A DNA stretch of 64,000 nt from Allium sativum (GCA_030737875.1 CM060915.1:630356786-630420785), one strand, 5' to 3'. Numbered from the stretch's first letter, positions 1 through 11,510 are shown. The notes: generated by a model from the letters alone, not told the origin. Numbers and translations are program-made.

Positions 1-555
1 ACCCATTAATCCACTTTTTATGCCTATCTTTTATTAAGTTTATTGCCATTTATGACCATAACGGTCATATCTTCTTGAGGTAACCATTTACACGGGGTAT
101 CCTTATTTTATCAGTCCCAAGTATTTATTTGTTGGAACCCCAACAGACAATTACTATTATTTATTTATTTATTTGCTGCTTGTTATATATGTGTGTATGT
201 GTGTGCACCAAACCTCTCACATTAAGTTGACCACTTGTGAATGTTGGATTTGTTGGTTGGTCCCGGGCAGACTTCTACCATAAGCTGAACTTAACCTCGT
301 GCCACAATATACTTATATTTACGCATTAGACCCCTCACATTAAGATGACCACCTGTGGATGCTGGATTTGTTGGGCGCTTCCAAGAAGACTTCTACCACA
401 AGTTGAGCTTAACCCCGTGTCTAAATGCGGTTATAAATCAAATTCCCTAATTGAGGTTTACAACATTAATCCTAATAAATTTAGGAACTGTAACCATTAT
501 CCTATCATATTCATTGTCCCCATCAACATTGGTTACAGTTGTATTTTATTGATTT
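1..555 (-). repeat. LTR of element F, distal part (interrupted by C)
   Basis: This is the left part of an LTR belonging to a minus-strand Ty3/gypsy-type element. The window opens inside it, so its outer end is not visible. It continues at 53236 after the 52.7-kb insertion of element C. Two tandem copies of the conserved LTR stem-loop module lie at 232-294 and 340-412. A related fragment at 55864-56280 reads straight through the C insertion point, which supports the join. The small open frame near 345-587 is not a gene. The last five bases (551-555, GATTT) are one copy of C's target-site duplication. Confidence 0.8.
232..412 (-). other. Tandem LTR stem-loop pair (F)
   Basis: There are two tandem hairpin modules read on the minus strand. 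The outer stem of the first is TTAAGTT at one end and AACTTAA at the other (232-238 and 288-294). The second spans 340-412 with the same layout. The inner stems are weaker than in A, B and D. The same pair occurs in the A, B and D LTRs with different stem sequences. Confidence 0.6.
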
Positions 556-1410
556 TGAAACAACCCGTAAAATCTGAGCCAGTTTAAAATTTTTAATTTG
601 GCTATTTTAGTGGATTTTAAATATTTAAAATAAAATATTTTAAATAATAACAACCAAAAGCGTGTTTGAATAGATGTTTAAAAATAAATATAATTAATTT
701 AAATTATAAATAAGGCTTGAAATGGCGCAGCAGTTTCAAAATTGAAATTCAAACTTTGACTGACTGTACCGGGTGCAAAATAAAACGGATTTTAGTGAAA
801 CCAAAAATATTTAAATCTGTTAGTGAATATTTTTCTAATGAATCTGAAAAATCGAAGTTTCATAGTGGGAGTCAAAAGTTATGGCCAAATGAATTTTCAG
901 AAAGGTCGCTATAGAGAATATATCGCCCTTGAAAATAAACTTTTTTGCAAGCGACCTCAGAATTCGATGAAACCACTTTTGTTGGATCCGGGACGTAAAA
1001 TTATTGCTAGGTTTCAAATTTCATAATTTTTGAAGTCAGTATGTGAGTGTGGCAAAAGAAAAAGTGTTTGGTGAATTTTTGTTAAATTGGATCGATTAGA
1101 AAATGGCCATTTTTCAAACGGTCTCATAATTCGACAAAACTAGTAATGTTGGGACCATATCGTCAAAACATAGCTATATTTATTTTTCGGGAATTTTTAG
1201 AATTAGTATGCGGCCCCGTCAAATTGAAATGTATTTTCAAATCCAATTTTGAATGTTTTATATTTTAATTTGAAGAGAAACTGAATTAAATAGTCGAACG
1301 GGCCTACGAAACATATCCCATTGTGTTTGGGATGGGGGTATTTAGCTAGGGACGATAGTCGTTGGGTTTGGATTGGAGTTTGTTTGGAGAAAACCCTATT
1401 TTCGAATTTA

Positions 1411-1418
1411 TATAAATA
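1411..1418 (+). promoter_or_regulatory. Putative TATA box, C 5' LTR
   Basis: TATAAATA lies about 855 bp into the LTR and is preserved in the 3' LTR at 48940-48947. It precedes a C/T-rich leader-like stretch, which fits a Pol II start for element RNA. The assignment rests on motif and position only. Confidence 0.5.
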
Positions 1419-2234
1419 TCGGCCAATAGAATAATTTCTTTCATAAAATAAAAAAAGAAAAAAAACGCGAAGAACCCCTCCCGCTCCAAATCGAACGGCA
1501 GCTCCCCCTTCCAGCCTTCTCTCCTCTTTTCCGGCCAAACCACTCATCGAAACCCATTGCTCCAGTTAAGCTTTTTGAAGCCCTCCCCCGCCTCTCCAAA
1601 TCCATATAAGATTCGAACCCTATTGTGGAGTAAATCGCAAGAACTGCCTCCCCAAAGTCGGAACCTTCCTGTCGCCGCCGAGGCCACCTGGAGCCACCGA
1701 AGTGGACCCTACCCCTACGGGCCTAAGCGCAGTTCCTCCATCCTCGATGTTGTACCCTCTGACTATCCTATCGATTCACGGTTTTCGCGAAAATCGCGAC
1801 CCTAGTTTTGAACAAACTACTGAGAGGTACGGCTGAATTATTTTAAACTGTTTAATAGCACTTTAAAGTGCTACGGTTTTTGATTTCACTGTAAAAAACA
1901 TATCTTGCTCGTTTGTTGACGAAATTCAGTGAAATAAGAGACAGTGGACTCATGCGGACGTCTTCTGCATTTTAGAAGAAACCGCATATTTTTCTAAGAC
2001 TTCTGCAATTTTTGGAGGAGTGGAACCCAAAGTGAGATTTCTAATTTATAAACGATATTGAAAACAACGATGTATAAATTATATAGTCGATGTATGAGTT
2101 ATATAAACGTTGTACACCTCATGTATAAGCGTTGTATAAGTTGTATGTTCGATGTATAAGTTATATATGCGTTGAAATGCCATTGAAATGAAATGAAATG
2201 AAATGAAGTGAATTGAAATATATTTATGTACGAA

Positions 2235-2237
<3 letters not shown>

Positions 2238-2282
<45 letters not shown>
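2238..2282. repeat. (TA)n microsatellite in C 5' LTR
   Basis: A run of about 44 bases of alternating T and A. The homologous site in the 3' LTR (about 49770-49781) has only a few units, so it has expanded or contracted since C inserted. Confidence 0.9.
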
Positions 2283-2283
<1 letters not shown>

Positions 2284-4230
2284 TCCCCTTATCCACAAAC
2301 CATGGACGATATTTATTGGTTGTGATATTGTCTGGATTGGTTGATGTGAAATTTGGTGAATACCATGAATGGTTGATTGGAAATGATTGATTGTGATTGA
2401 AATCCCAATAGGATTAGAATAAGGGAAAATTCATCTGTGTACGAACTAGATATTGAAAATCCCCATTGTCAAAAACCGCGAGGTATTAAGGTAGAGCGAG
2501 GAGCCGTACTAGGGACGGTGCCAGTTTTAACTACCCTGCCGTTATGCTGCCGAAATTTTCAATAATATTCATGTGTTAGAATTATTTTCATGTGTTGAAA
2601 CTATATTTGTGTGTTAAATAGAAATTCATGTGTTGAGTAGAATTTCATGTGTTGAATGAAGTTCGTGTGTTGAATAAATTATTTGAAAGATAAAAATCGC
2701 ATTTTTATTATATATACAGGCTGTATAAAATATTAGTATTTTAAATAAATTGTTTTAACACCAAAAATTACATTTTTACCTTATGTATAGACTATATAAA
2801 ATAATCTTTCTTTGAAATAAATTGTTTTACAATAAAAATCACATTTTTATTATATATATAAACTATAGATAATATTCATGTGTTGAATAAAGGACTAGAA
2901 CGATAAAAATCATATTTTTATCGTATGTGTGAAGTCGAAAACGTTCATGTGTTGAATATATAGATTGAACAATAAAATCTACATTTTTATTGTGAATATG
3001 GAGTGCTAAAAATATTCATGTGCTGAATAAATATTTTTGATGATAAAAATATCATTTTTATCATGTGAACGACTCGCTAAAAATACACAAGTGTTGAAAT
3101 AAATATTTGTTTGACAGGAATATTATTTTTGACATGTGTATGAACTAAATAAAATAGTTATGCATTGAGAGATATTTGTGTCCGCTAAAAATATCATTTT
3201 TTTATGCGAAATATGAAGTGTTAAAAAGGGTGATGTGTTGTATAAATATCTTTGATGATAAAAATAGCATTTTTATCAAATATATGAAGTGGATATGGTT
3301 TTGAAATCGAAGAACGAAATATATTAATATATATATATAATTAAAATATATTGAATAATGAAGCTGTAGTTCGTGTTTTGAAACCGTGATTTCAAACGAT
3401 TGTTGCGGGAGATCCGACCATCGGATTTTCCCGAAACCGAAACCGAAACCGTTGGGTTCTCTTTGGAAATATCTTTCCAACGATACCAACTTTGTGAAGA
3501 TCCAACGGTTGGATTGTCTGGAATGTTCAATTCAAATATGAAGAAAAACAGTGCCAGAATCGATTATATATATATACATAATTAAATTAAATCGAATAAC
3601 GACGCTGCAGTTCGTATTTTTAAATCGTAACTTCAAACGACTAGTGCGGGAGATACGACCGCCAGATTTTCCCGAAACTGAAACCGTTAGATTTGTTTTG
3701 AAAAGATCTTTCTAATGATATAAAATTTGCGAAGATCCAACAGTTAGATTTTCAAACACGAGTAAATCAAATCTGAAGAAAAACAGCGCCACGGCCGCGC
3801 TATGGCCTGAAGCGTCGTTTGAATAAATTAGCTATTTTTAAATAAATAAAAATAGCGATAAATCATGGTAAAATATTATAAAAGGTATGTAATCGAAATA
3901 AACTGAATTTGCTCGGTTTATGTGATAATTGATGGTTGAATGTGTTTGGTGTGAAAATTTCATTAAAGAACAGAATTTGTAACACACCATATTTTCTGTA
4001 AACGTATAAGTAACAAATCAGAGAATAATTAATTTTTAAAATAAGAATCAAGGGAAAAAAGTTGCGCCATTGCGTTCGGCTCGAAATTCTGCTTGGAAAC
4101 GAGTCCGAGTTTTCGATAAACGGAGTCCGTATGAGGGAGATATGACCCTCCGAAGTTTTAGGAATTTTCAGAACCGAAAACATCTTGAAATTCGAATTCG
4201 AAATTCGAATTCAAACGCCAGCGCAGACTG

Positions 4231-4345
4231 GGCAGGAATTTTCCCACCCAGGACCAGATCGACCTGGGGTCGACACTATGGTTGACCTCCCAAGGACCAG
4301 GTCGACCCTATGGACGACCTGGGGGTCGACCTGGTGACAGAACCC
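4231..4345 (+). promoter_or_regulatory. Degenerate E2F-like palindrome and GTCGAC cluster (D)
   Basis: Bases 4231-4249 match the E2F-like palindrome of A and B but have lost the flanking CG pairs (GGCAGGAA and TTCCCACC). Several GTCGAC-type half palindromes follow up to about 4345, upstream of the TATA box at 4414. In D's 3' LTR the E2F-like part is missing and only the GTCGAC cluster (37560-37645) remains. Confidence 0.5.
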
Positions 4346-4413
4346 AGTTCTGAGCCTGGGTTCATTCTGATGTATCTGGTCACGTTTTCTGTCTAGATTC
4401 GTCCGCCTAATCC

Positions 4414-4423
4414 TATATAAATA
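4414..4423 (+). promoter_or_regulatory. Putative TATA box, D 5' LTR
   Basis: TATATAAATA lies about 436 bp into the LTR and is matched by TATATAAACA at 37715-37724 in the 3' LTR. It is followed by a C/T-rich stretch of the kind seen at plant Pol II starts. Confidence 0.55.
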
Positions 4424-5835
4424 GCTTCCTAGCCTCATTCTCTTTACACCATTTTATTCTCTCCTTATTCTGCCTCTGAAATATTATAAATAAATAAAAT
4501 AATAGCGTCGCTACTCAGCTGGAATCAAAACTAGAAATAGTGCATCTTCTTCCAAATCTGAATTAGGTTAAAAGAGAATTACTGCAACTCTTCTTCTATA
4601 ATCCAATCAAGGCAAGCACAGTTATTTTTAGATATGAATTTTAATTATGATCATGACATGGTTGTAAATCTGAATCTGAGGTTATGCATAATCTGTTCTG
4701 TTTAGATCTATCCTATTGTAACTATTCTGTATCTCTCTTCTTTCTGTTCTATAGCCAGGCTACCACGAGCCTGAGCCAAATCTCATAAGAGATTGACGCA
4801 CGAATGCCAAACTTACGGGGCAAATAATGAATAATGCATAAATTGGGCATGACTGATCTGTGACTGATTTGAGGAAAGAATATAGGCTGTAGCTAGAACT
4901 TAAATCTGAGACATATGGCTAGACATGTTTGTAACATAAAGTGTATTGAACATATAACTTGAGGCATAGAAGAATATTGGACATATGGCTTAGGATTTGG
5001 GCATAAAGATTTAGCTGTAAATATGCAATTGATTTAGATACATAGCACATGTTGTAATTCAGGACATAAGTTGGAGGCATATTATATGAGATTGTTTATG
5101 ACTTAGAATATAAAGGACATAAGTTGTAATTCTAGATCTGGACATACTTTATATATTATAGTCTGTAATTTAGAAGGAGGATTATTTTGTGTATAACTTA
5201 GGCGTAAAGACCTATATTAAATAGGATAACCATTAATGTGTACACGCCTAAAAGTATGTTTTTGGATATATGACATGCATTGTTATCCATGGCTATATTT
5301 GGCATAATTTATATGTAAGGTTTTTGGAGAATTTTCTGAACTATGCAAGTTTAACTAAAATTTGGGACATATGTTATATGGTGGATTATGACTATAATTT
5401 GGGCTTATAAGTTTAGGCTTACTTTATGAATTAGGCAAGATATGTGAATAGGACTTTAAGGAATGTTTAATCGACTAAAACTGTTATCTGTTTAATATGC
5501 TAAATTTTCCTAATCTGATAAATCTGTTACCTGTTTAATCTACTGAATTGCCTAAACTGTTAAATATGTTGAATCGCCTAATCTGTTAATTGTGCCCAAT
5601 CTACTAAATCTGTTGAGTTGCCTAATCTGCTAAATCTGTTGAACCGCCTGAGCTGCTAAATCTGTTAGATCTGTTGAAAAGCTGAATGATTGTAATTTGT
5701 GTAAAACATGTTAATTTGTTTAATCTGTTGCGACTTGAAAAGAAGTCAAATATGTTAAATTGTCATAATTAGTCAGATACTTGTATCATTTGGAATGGAA
5801 TAAATGGGTTATAATAAAAATGCTGAGATACGAGG

Positions 5836-6026
5836 TTAGACTCATGTTTACGGTAGAAGCCTGCCCGGATCCAACCGGCTTAACCAGCAACAGCAAACTG
5901 CTAGTCTAATGTGAGAGGTCGTAGGAATAAATAAAATATGCTTAGACACGAGGTTAGGTCTGGCTTGTGGCAAAAGTCTGCCTGGAACTGCCCGGCTTAT
6001 CCAACGGCCACAAGCTACCGACTTAA
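5836..6026 (+). other. Tandem LTR stem-loop pair (D 5' LTR)
   Basis: Hairpin 1 (5836-5909) pairs TTAGAC with GTCTAA and an inner GTTTACGGT-type arm with ACAGCAAAC. Hairpin 2 (5954-6026) pairs TTAGGTC with GACTTAA and GGCTTGTGG with CCACAAGC. Hairpin 1 has a CCGG...CCGG apical pair, which is partly lost in hairpin 2. The intact 3' LTR copy is at 39141-39331. Confidence 0.7.
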
Positions 6027-7486
6027 TGTGAGATTTAATTAATGCAAATCTGAGGTAAATATGATGTCTAAAACGTGTTGGGTAGATAGGGCTAAACCAA
6101 CTGGACCGATGAATTAATAAACATGTTTCGTGAATCTGTAGGCCCAATACAAAGTTAGACAATCTGTAAGTCTGTTAAACTGTACATCTGATCCATTAGT
6201 CTAAAAACCTGTTAACCTGATTTTTCTGATCTGTGAACTAGTTGACTTGAACTCTGTATGTCTGAAAACTAGTAAACAAGTTAATATGAAATCTGTTAGT
6301 CTGGGCACACAAGGTTGGGAGGGAAAATACTTGTGTCATCTGTTGTTTGAGACCCATATTAGTTAGTAACCCTTTCTGGTATCAAAACTATGACCCAACA
6401 GTAGGTAGGGTCCGGGCATGCTTACTGAACTAATTATAAGCTGTTCATTCTGATAATGGCGAGGGGTGTTGATGGTGCGTTCCAACCGGGTCATGTGCGT
6501 GCATGGATCCTGGTCTACCTCTGAGGATGTAAGACGCCGAGACATCTGTAAATAGGTCTATGTCATTTAAAGGTTGCCACTTTGGGGAGTGATACACCCT
6601 TCTGTGGGGCTGGCACAGGGTGTTTATGTATTAGGGAGCCGATCGCTTGGGGTAGATTTAGGGTACACTTAGTTCTATCTGTTTCCGTTGGGGCACCGTC
6701 TGTTTCTGTTGGGTGGTAACGCCTGTCTGTTTCTGCGTGGTACCGTCTTTAGGGGTGGTAAAGGCCCATTTACTAGTGTACACCTAATTCTAACATTCTG
6801 TTTCCGTAAGGATTATTCTGTTTTTGTACCTTCTGTTCGGGTGGTAAAGGCCCATTATTCTGTTTTTGTTTAGACATTAGGGTAACACCTAATCCTGTTA
6901 TACTGGTATTAGTGCAGAGAAGTAAAATATAAGTAAGAAGCATAACTTGGGCTATATCATTCTGTTTCTTCTGTTTAGCTTAAGTATATTAGTTACTCCT
7001 ATTGATATTGTCTCTTATCCAGCTTTATTTTCATGTCAAGATATTATTATCTGTTCATATGCTGAAAGTCACTGGACTTGCCAGACTTTATGTCTGACTT
7101 TGCTTGTTTTCGCCCCTTCTCTTTCGTTTCCCCCCAGGATTGTAGGGTGGAAATCTAGGAGCTTGATTTGGACTTTCTCTGCTTGAAGTATCGCTTGGCC
7201 TTGGCTCTATCTTTCCATGGCAGTTTATGTTGGGGGATTATGATTTTAAAAACTATGTATTCTGAAGGCTCTTGTATAAGACTGATATTTTTTGTACTTG
7301 AATTCTGATATTGTGATTTGAAAAGATGTAACCAAACTTACTTCGGTTTCTGTTGTAATAAATTTATAAAATTTTCAAGTACTGTTTTATCTATCTTGTA
7401 AATTTTTGTTATGTCTACTAAAACGCTCCATCAAAGTTAAAGCATTCCCTTTGTGAGTGACCTTAACGGAGGTGGGGTGTTACACT

Positions 7487-7498
7487 TGGTATCAGAGC
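7487..7498 (+). other. Primer-binding site, element D
   Basis: TGGTATCAGAGC begins two bases after the LTR end. It is complementary to the 3' end of plant initiator-methionine tRNA, the usual minus-strand primer of Ty3/gypsy elements. Confidence 0.93.
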
Positions 7499-7667
7499 TG
7501 AAGGTTACCAGACTTTATAAAAAGCTTTTGAAAAACTATTTTCAAAAAGGTTTTAAAAGAAAGTATTTTCAAAAAGGGAAAGCCTGTTTTGAAAAACATT
7601 GTCCCCAAAGCCATAGGCCATCTTGTTATCCTTTGTTTTGAATCTTTCCTTTTTCTTTCGTTTCAGC

Positions 7668-8595
7668 ATGTCTGGGAATCTTAACCTTCCTGAGGGCGTA
7701 CCGGTACCTGGCTGGTTCAGGAGGTACTTAGAGGCTAGGGCCAACGATGCAGGCCCAGCAGACATTCCTCCTCTAGCCGCAGCGATTCCCCTCCTTCGCC
7801 CCCACCTCGTGCAATTGCTTTCTCAAAGATATGTAAAGATTTTAGGGGTATGGGTGGAAAGGATTTCAAGGGAACTGAATCGTTCGTAGAAGCGAGGAAC
7901 TGGCTCAAAGAAACTGAGGATCTGTTCGTTATCTTCGAGGTGGACGATAGGCAGAAGGTACAATTGGCGGTATGGTTGCTCAAGGACGAAGCTTCCTATT
8001 GGTGGGAAGTCACTAACACCGAGAGGCCGGTTGAAACATGGATGGATTTTAGAACAAGGTTTGAGACAAAATTCCTCTTGCAAGCTGAACGAAGTCTACA
8101 ACTGGAAAAGTTCTTATCTCTTAAGCAAGGAAGTATGACGGTCAAGGAGTACGTCAACCAGTTCAACCAACTGGCTAGGTTCGGACTAGATTTAGTCAAC
8201 ACCCAGCATAAAAAGGCTCTCCGCTTTGTTAAAGGATTGAACGAGCCCCACTGCACAGCCTAGCCATGACCCATGTACCCATGGGAGCGACTTACGAGAG
8301 AATGGTGGACATGGCACTACTACACGAGGAAGACAAGGGCAAGAAAGAGGCAAAGAAGGAAGAACCACAGAACAAGAAAGCATGGCCCAAAAAGGAAACA
8401 CAAAAGAAGGATGAAAAGTCTGAAGATAAGAAGGAGAAAAAGTGCTTTACTTGTGGAAGCTCGACTCATCTGAACAAGGATTGTAGAAAAAGAAAGGGCA
8501 CTTGCTTCAACTGTGGTGAGATGGGACACTTCACTAGGGACTGCCCGAAGAAACGAGGGCAAGGGCAGAGGACAGGACCAACTTCTGAAGGGTAG
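7668..8595 (+). pseudogene. gag: gag of element D (frameshifted)
   Basis: This is the capsid/nucleocapsid polyprotein. The start (MSGNLNLPEGVPVPGW) aligns with A's gag at 25014. One frameshift near 7790 and another near 8250 split it into three frames. Together they still give a recognisable gag, including the segments [13 protein letters not shown] and ASYWWEV, a Lys-rich linker and two CCHC zinc knuckles (CFTCGSSTHLNKDC and CFNCGEMGHFTRDC). It ends at a stop soon after the second knuckle. The reading is firm because every block has a counterpart in A. The protein as encoded would be truncated after about 74 residues. Confidence 0.88.
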
Positions 8596-9073
8596 GCGAA
8601 CACTCTCGAGGCTAGTGGATAGGATAGAAATAAGGAAACTTTCTGTAGGAGGTATAATTTCTTTATCTGGTTGTTGAGTTAAAACACTTTTCTGATTCTG
8701 GCATTTTTTCTGTAATCGATACTCTGCACTTTAATACTAGTATTGTTTCTGATTCCGCTGTAGACTCAGACCTATAAGGGTTATGACTCATCTAATTGTG
8801 ATGAGTTGCGTATCTGTGTTAAGCGTTAAGTTGACTATGACGCATACATTCTGAGTTTTTATCATGCTTAGCTTCCTAAGAATCATTTGGTGATCTGATC
8901 TGTATCAGTAGTCTGTAGGAGTTTTTACTCAAAGTGTGAAACAGATTTCCAGTTGGGCATTTGTTTAATGGGAGTGATTCTCTGAGTATTAATCCGATGT
9001 TGATTTCGGTCTTCGAGGTTGATACTTAGGGAGTTATTCTCTTAAACTGATGTCTAATGGTAACCTAGCTTTA
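8596..9073 (+). pseudogene. Protease-like remnant and shared module, element D
   Basis: No open frame remains. At nucleotide level 8640-8870 keeps patches resembling the protease region of A and B, such as CTGATTCTGGCA where A encodes the DSGA active site. Bases 8990-9060 carry a separate segment, GATGTTGATTTCGGTCTTCG and onward, that closely matches a module in the E and G LTRs. Bases 9069-9073 (CTTTA) are the left TSD of E. The protease call is weak; the module match is strong. Confidence 0.5.
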
Positions 9074-10838
9074 TGTAACGGCCCGGAAAATCTGAACCAA
9101 TTTAAAAATTTTAAATTGGCTAAAATAATGGATTTTAAATATTTAAAATAAATATTTTAAATAATAGCATTGAAAAGTGAGTTTGAATCGACGTTTGAAA
9201 ACGAATATAATTAATTCTAGTTCTAAACAAGGCCTGAAATGGCGCGGTAGTTTCAAAATTTGAATTCAAACTTCGACAGACTGTAACGGGTGCAAAACAA
9301 AACGGATTTGAGTGAAACCAAAAATATTTAAATCTGTTAGTGAATACCTTTCTAATGAATCTGAAAAATCGAAGTTTCATAGCGGGAAGCAAAAGTTATG
9401 GCCAAATGAATTTTCAGAAAGGTCGCTATGGAATTTATATAGCCCGTGAAATTGGCCATTTTGCAAACGACCTCGGAATTTGACGTAACCACTTTTGTTG
9501 GATCCGGGATGTGAAGTTATTGCTAGGTTTCAAATTACATAATTTTTGAAGCTAGTATGTGAGCGTGGCAAAGGAAAATGTGTTTTGGTCAATTATAGTT
9601 AAATTGGATCGACCATAAATGGGCCATTTTACAAACGGTCTCAGAATTCGACGAAACTAGTTTTGTTGGGACCGTATCGTCAAAACATAGATAGATTTAT
9701 TTTTCTGGAATTTTTCGAATCAGTTTGTGGCCCTAGAAAATTGAAATGTACGTTCAAATCAAATATTAAATGTTTTATATTTTAATTTGAATGAAAACTG
9801 ACTGAAACATTCGAATGGGCCTTCGAAACATATCCCATTTTGTTTGAAATGGGGGTAAAACGCTAGGGACGACAGTCGTTGGGTTTGATTTAGAGTTCAT
9901 GGCGAGAAACCCTATTTTCTGAAATAAATACTCTCCTGGCCAATCAGAAAATTAAAAAAAAGGCGCATCGTATTTTCTCTCTCCCCGAAGCAGATCGTCA
10001 GCGGAAACCAGTTCAGAACTTCCCGATCAATTTCCGGCCGCCACACACCTCGTTGGCCCCCGACCCTTTGCAACTTTTTGAAGATCTCTCCGAGCTCTTC
10101 AAATCCATAGCAGCCTCACCACCCCTCGTCGCCCCAGTCTCGAGATCCACGCCCACGAAGTGGCCACCTTCACGGCGCCGCCCAGCCAGCACCTGAGCAC
10201 CGAACTGGCCCCACCTCCTGGCGCAGGTGCGCCCCTCCGTGCTCTCCCTTGTGGCGCCACCCGATCTTGATATCGTCCAACGAATTGTGCTAAAAATCGA
10301 AACCTAGTTTCGAGCAATTTGCCGAGGTAACGGCCTTGACTGATTTAAATTGATTTCGACTCTTTAAAGCGTCGCAAAACATGATTAACTTATAAAAATC
10401 ATATCTTTTTGCTATGTGGTCGAAATTCAGTGAAACTAGAGACACCAGGACCGTGAGGACGCCTTCTACATTCTAGAGGAGACCGGATATTTTTCTGAGC
10501 TCGCTACTATTTTTAGAAAAGCGACCAACCAATGTGAGACTTCTAAATTATAAACGATATGGAAAACGATGATGTATAAATCATATAGTCGATGTATGAG
10601 TTATATAAGCGTTGTCCACCTCTTGTATAAGCGTTGTATAAGTTGTACGTTCGATGTATAAGTTATATATGCGTTGTAAAAATTATATATGTGTTGAAAT
10701 AGAAGTGAAATGCTATACATATATATATATATACACACGCCCCTCGTCCACAAACCATGGACGATATTTATTGGTTGTGATTGGTGTGAAAATTGATTGA
10801 TAGCGAATGGTTGATTGAAATTGTTTGTGGTTGGAATT
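9074..10838 (+). repeat. Solo LTR E, first part
   Basis: This part aligns with the start of the C LTRs (556 and 48087) but is clearly more diverged from C's two LTRs than those are from each other, so it belongs to a related subfamily. The C/T-rich leader-like stretch is at about 9970-10300. No clear TATA box was found at the position used in C. Bases 10834-10838 (GAATT) are the left TSD of A. The short minus-strand frame at 10099-10317 is not a gene. Confidence 0.9.
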
Positions 10839-11115
10839 TGTAACACCCCGTGTATTCTATAACAATGATATACACAAATTAAAGTATAACTAATTTCAAA
10901 TCAAAGAATTAAGGGAAACGGGATACGCCATTGCGTTTGTCTCGGAATTCTGCTTGAGATAGAGTCCGTGTTTGCGTAAAACGGACTCCGTATGAAGAAG
11001 ATATGGCCTCCGGAAGTTTCAGAATTCAGTTAAAATTCAAAACAGCTCAGAAAAACCAATTCAAAATTCAAAATCGGGCCGAATTGGCCAGGGCGGGAAT
11101 TTTCCCGCCCAAGGC
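10839..11115 (+). repeat. 5' LTR of element A, first part
   Basis: These are the first 277 bp of the LTR, starting TGTAACACCCCGTG, matching 29959-30235. The E2F-like palindrome (11091-11110) is five bases from the B insertion. Bases 11111-11115 (AAGGC) are the left TSD of B. Confidence 0.95.
11091..11110. promoter_or_regulatory. Inverted double E2F-like site (A 5' LTR)
   Basis: GGGCGGGAATTTTCCCGCCC is a near-perfect palindrome. One strand reads TTTCCCGC, the canonical plant E2F/DP site, and the other reads ATTCCCGC. It is in the promoter-proximal part of the LTR and is repeated at 30211-30230 and in B. Function is inferred from motif, position and conservation. Confidence 0.55.
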
Positions 11116-11486
11116 TGTAACACCCCACCACCGCCAGGGTGGCTCTTGCAAGCACCCTGACTTTGGAGGGGCGTTTGAATCAGGTAAACATGCATCATGA
11201 TATATCAAGGCAGAACAAGAACATATGTAAACAGAGTAAATAACATAGATAAAACAGCGGAAGATTTCAACCTATTTCAAAACAAGTCTGGTACACATAA
11301 TGTCAACTTTCCAAATACACAAGTCTAGATAAAAACACATCACTGAAAAACTGAAATACATAAGTACTATCCCCAAACTAAGTGATAACCATAGCTAGCT
11401 TCATGTCAAGACCGTACATGAGCTAAAATCCCACAAGCAAGTGATCAGAAATCCAAGCTAAGCTCCAATATTCCCCACCCTGAGAA

Positions 11487-11510
11487 CCTGGGGGGGGGGG
11501 GGAACGGAAG
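11487..11510 (-). promoter_or_regulatory. C tract with YAG, possible splice acceptor (B 3' LTR)
   Basis: On the minus strand a pyrimidine stretch ends in 13 C then AGG. The other B LTR has seven C (19014-19020). The same pyrimidine-C-tract-YAG arrangement occurs at the same place in A and D, close to the LTR end. This resembles a plant 3' splice site but splicing is not shown. Confidence 0.35.

Larger units (their letters stand above)
556..3977 (+). repeat. 5' LTR of element C, first part
   Basis: This part is homologous throughout to the start of the 3' LTR at 48087 and is interrupted by element D at 3978. It holds a TATA box (1411-1418), a C/T-rich leader-like stretch (about 1470-1800), a (TA)n run (2238-2282), a zone of ATTCATGTGTTGAAT repeats (about 2560-3260) and a tandem duplication of period about 240 bp (about 3352-3793). 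No coding capacity is supported. Bases 3973-3977 (GAATT) are the left TSD of D. Confidence 0.93.
3978..7484 (+). repeat. 5' LTR of element D
   Basis: The LTR starts TGTAACACACC and ends GGTGTTACA. Recognisable parts are a degenerate E2F-like palindrome (4231-4249), a GTCGAC cluster (4250-4345), a TATA box (4414-4423), CTGTTGAATTGCCTAATCTG-type short repeats (about 5480-5680), a tandem stem-loop pair (5836-6026) and a pyrimidine tract ending in CAG (7110-7137). The matching copy is 37309-40827, with scattered substitutions and small indels. It contains no supported gene. Confidence 0.93.

Noticed and set aside
11490..11502. Run of 13 G as possible assembly error
   Set aside because: A C/G run at the same position occurs in A, B and D with varying length, so it is a real feature, although exact length may be unreliable.
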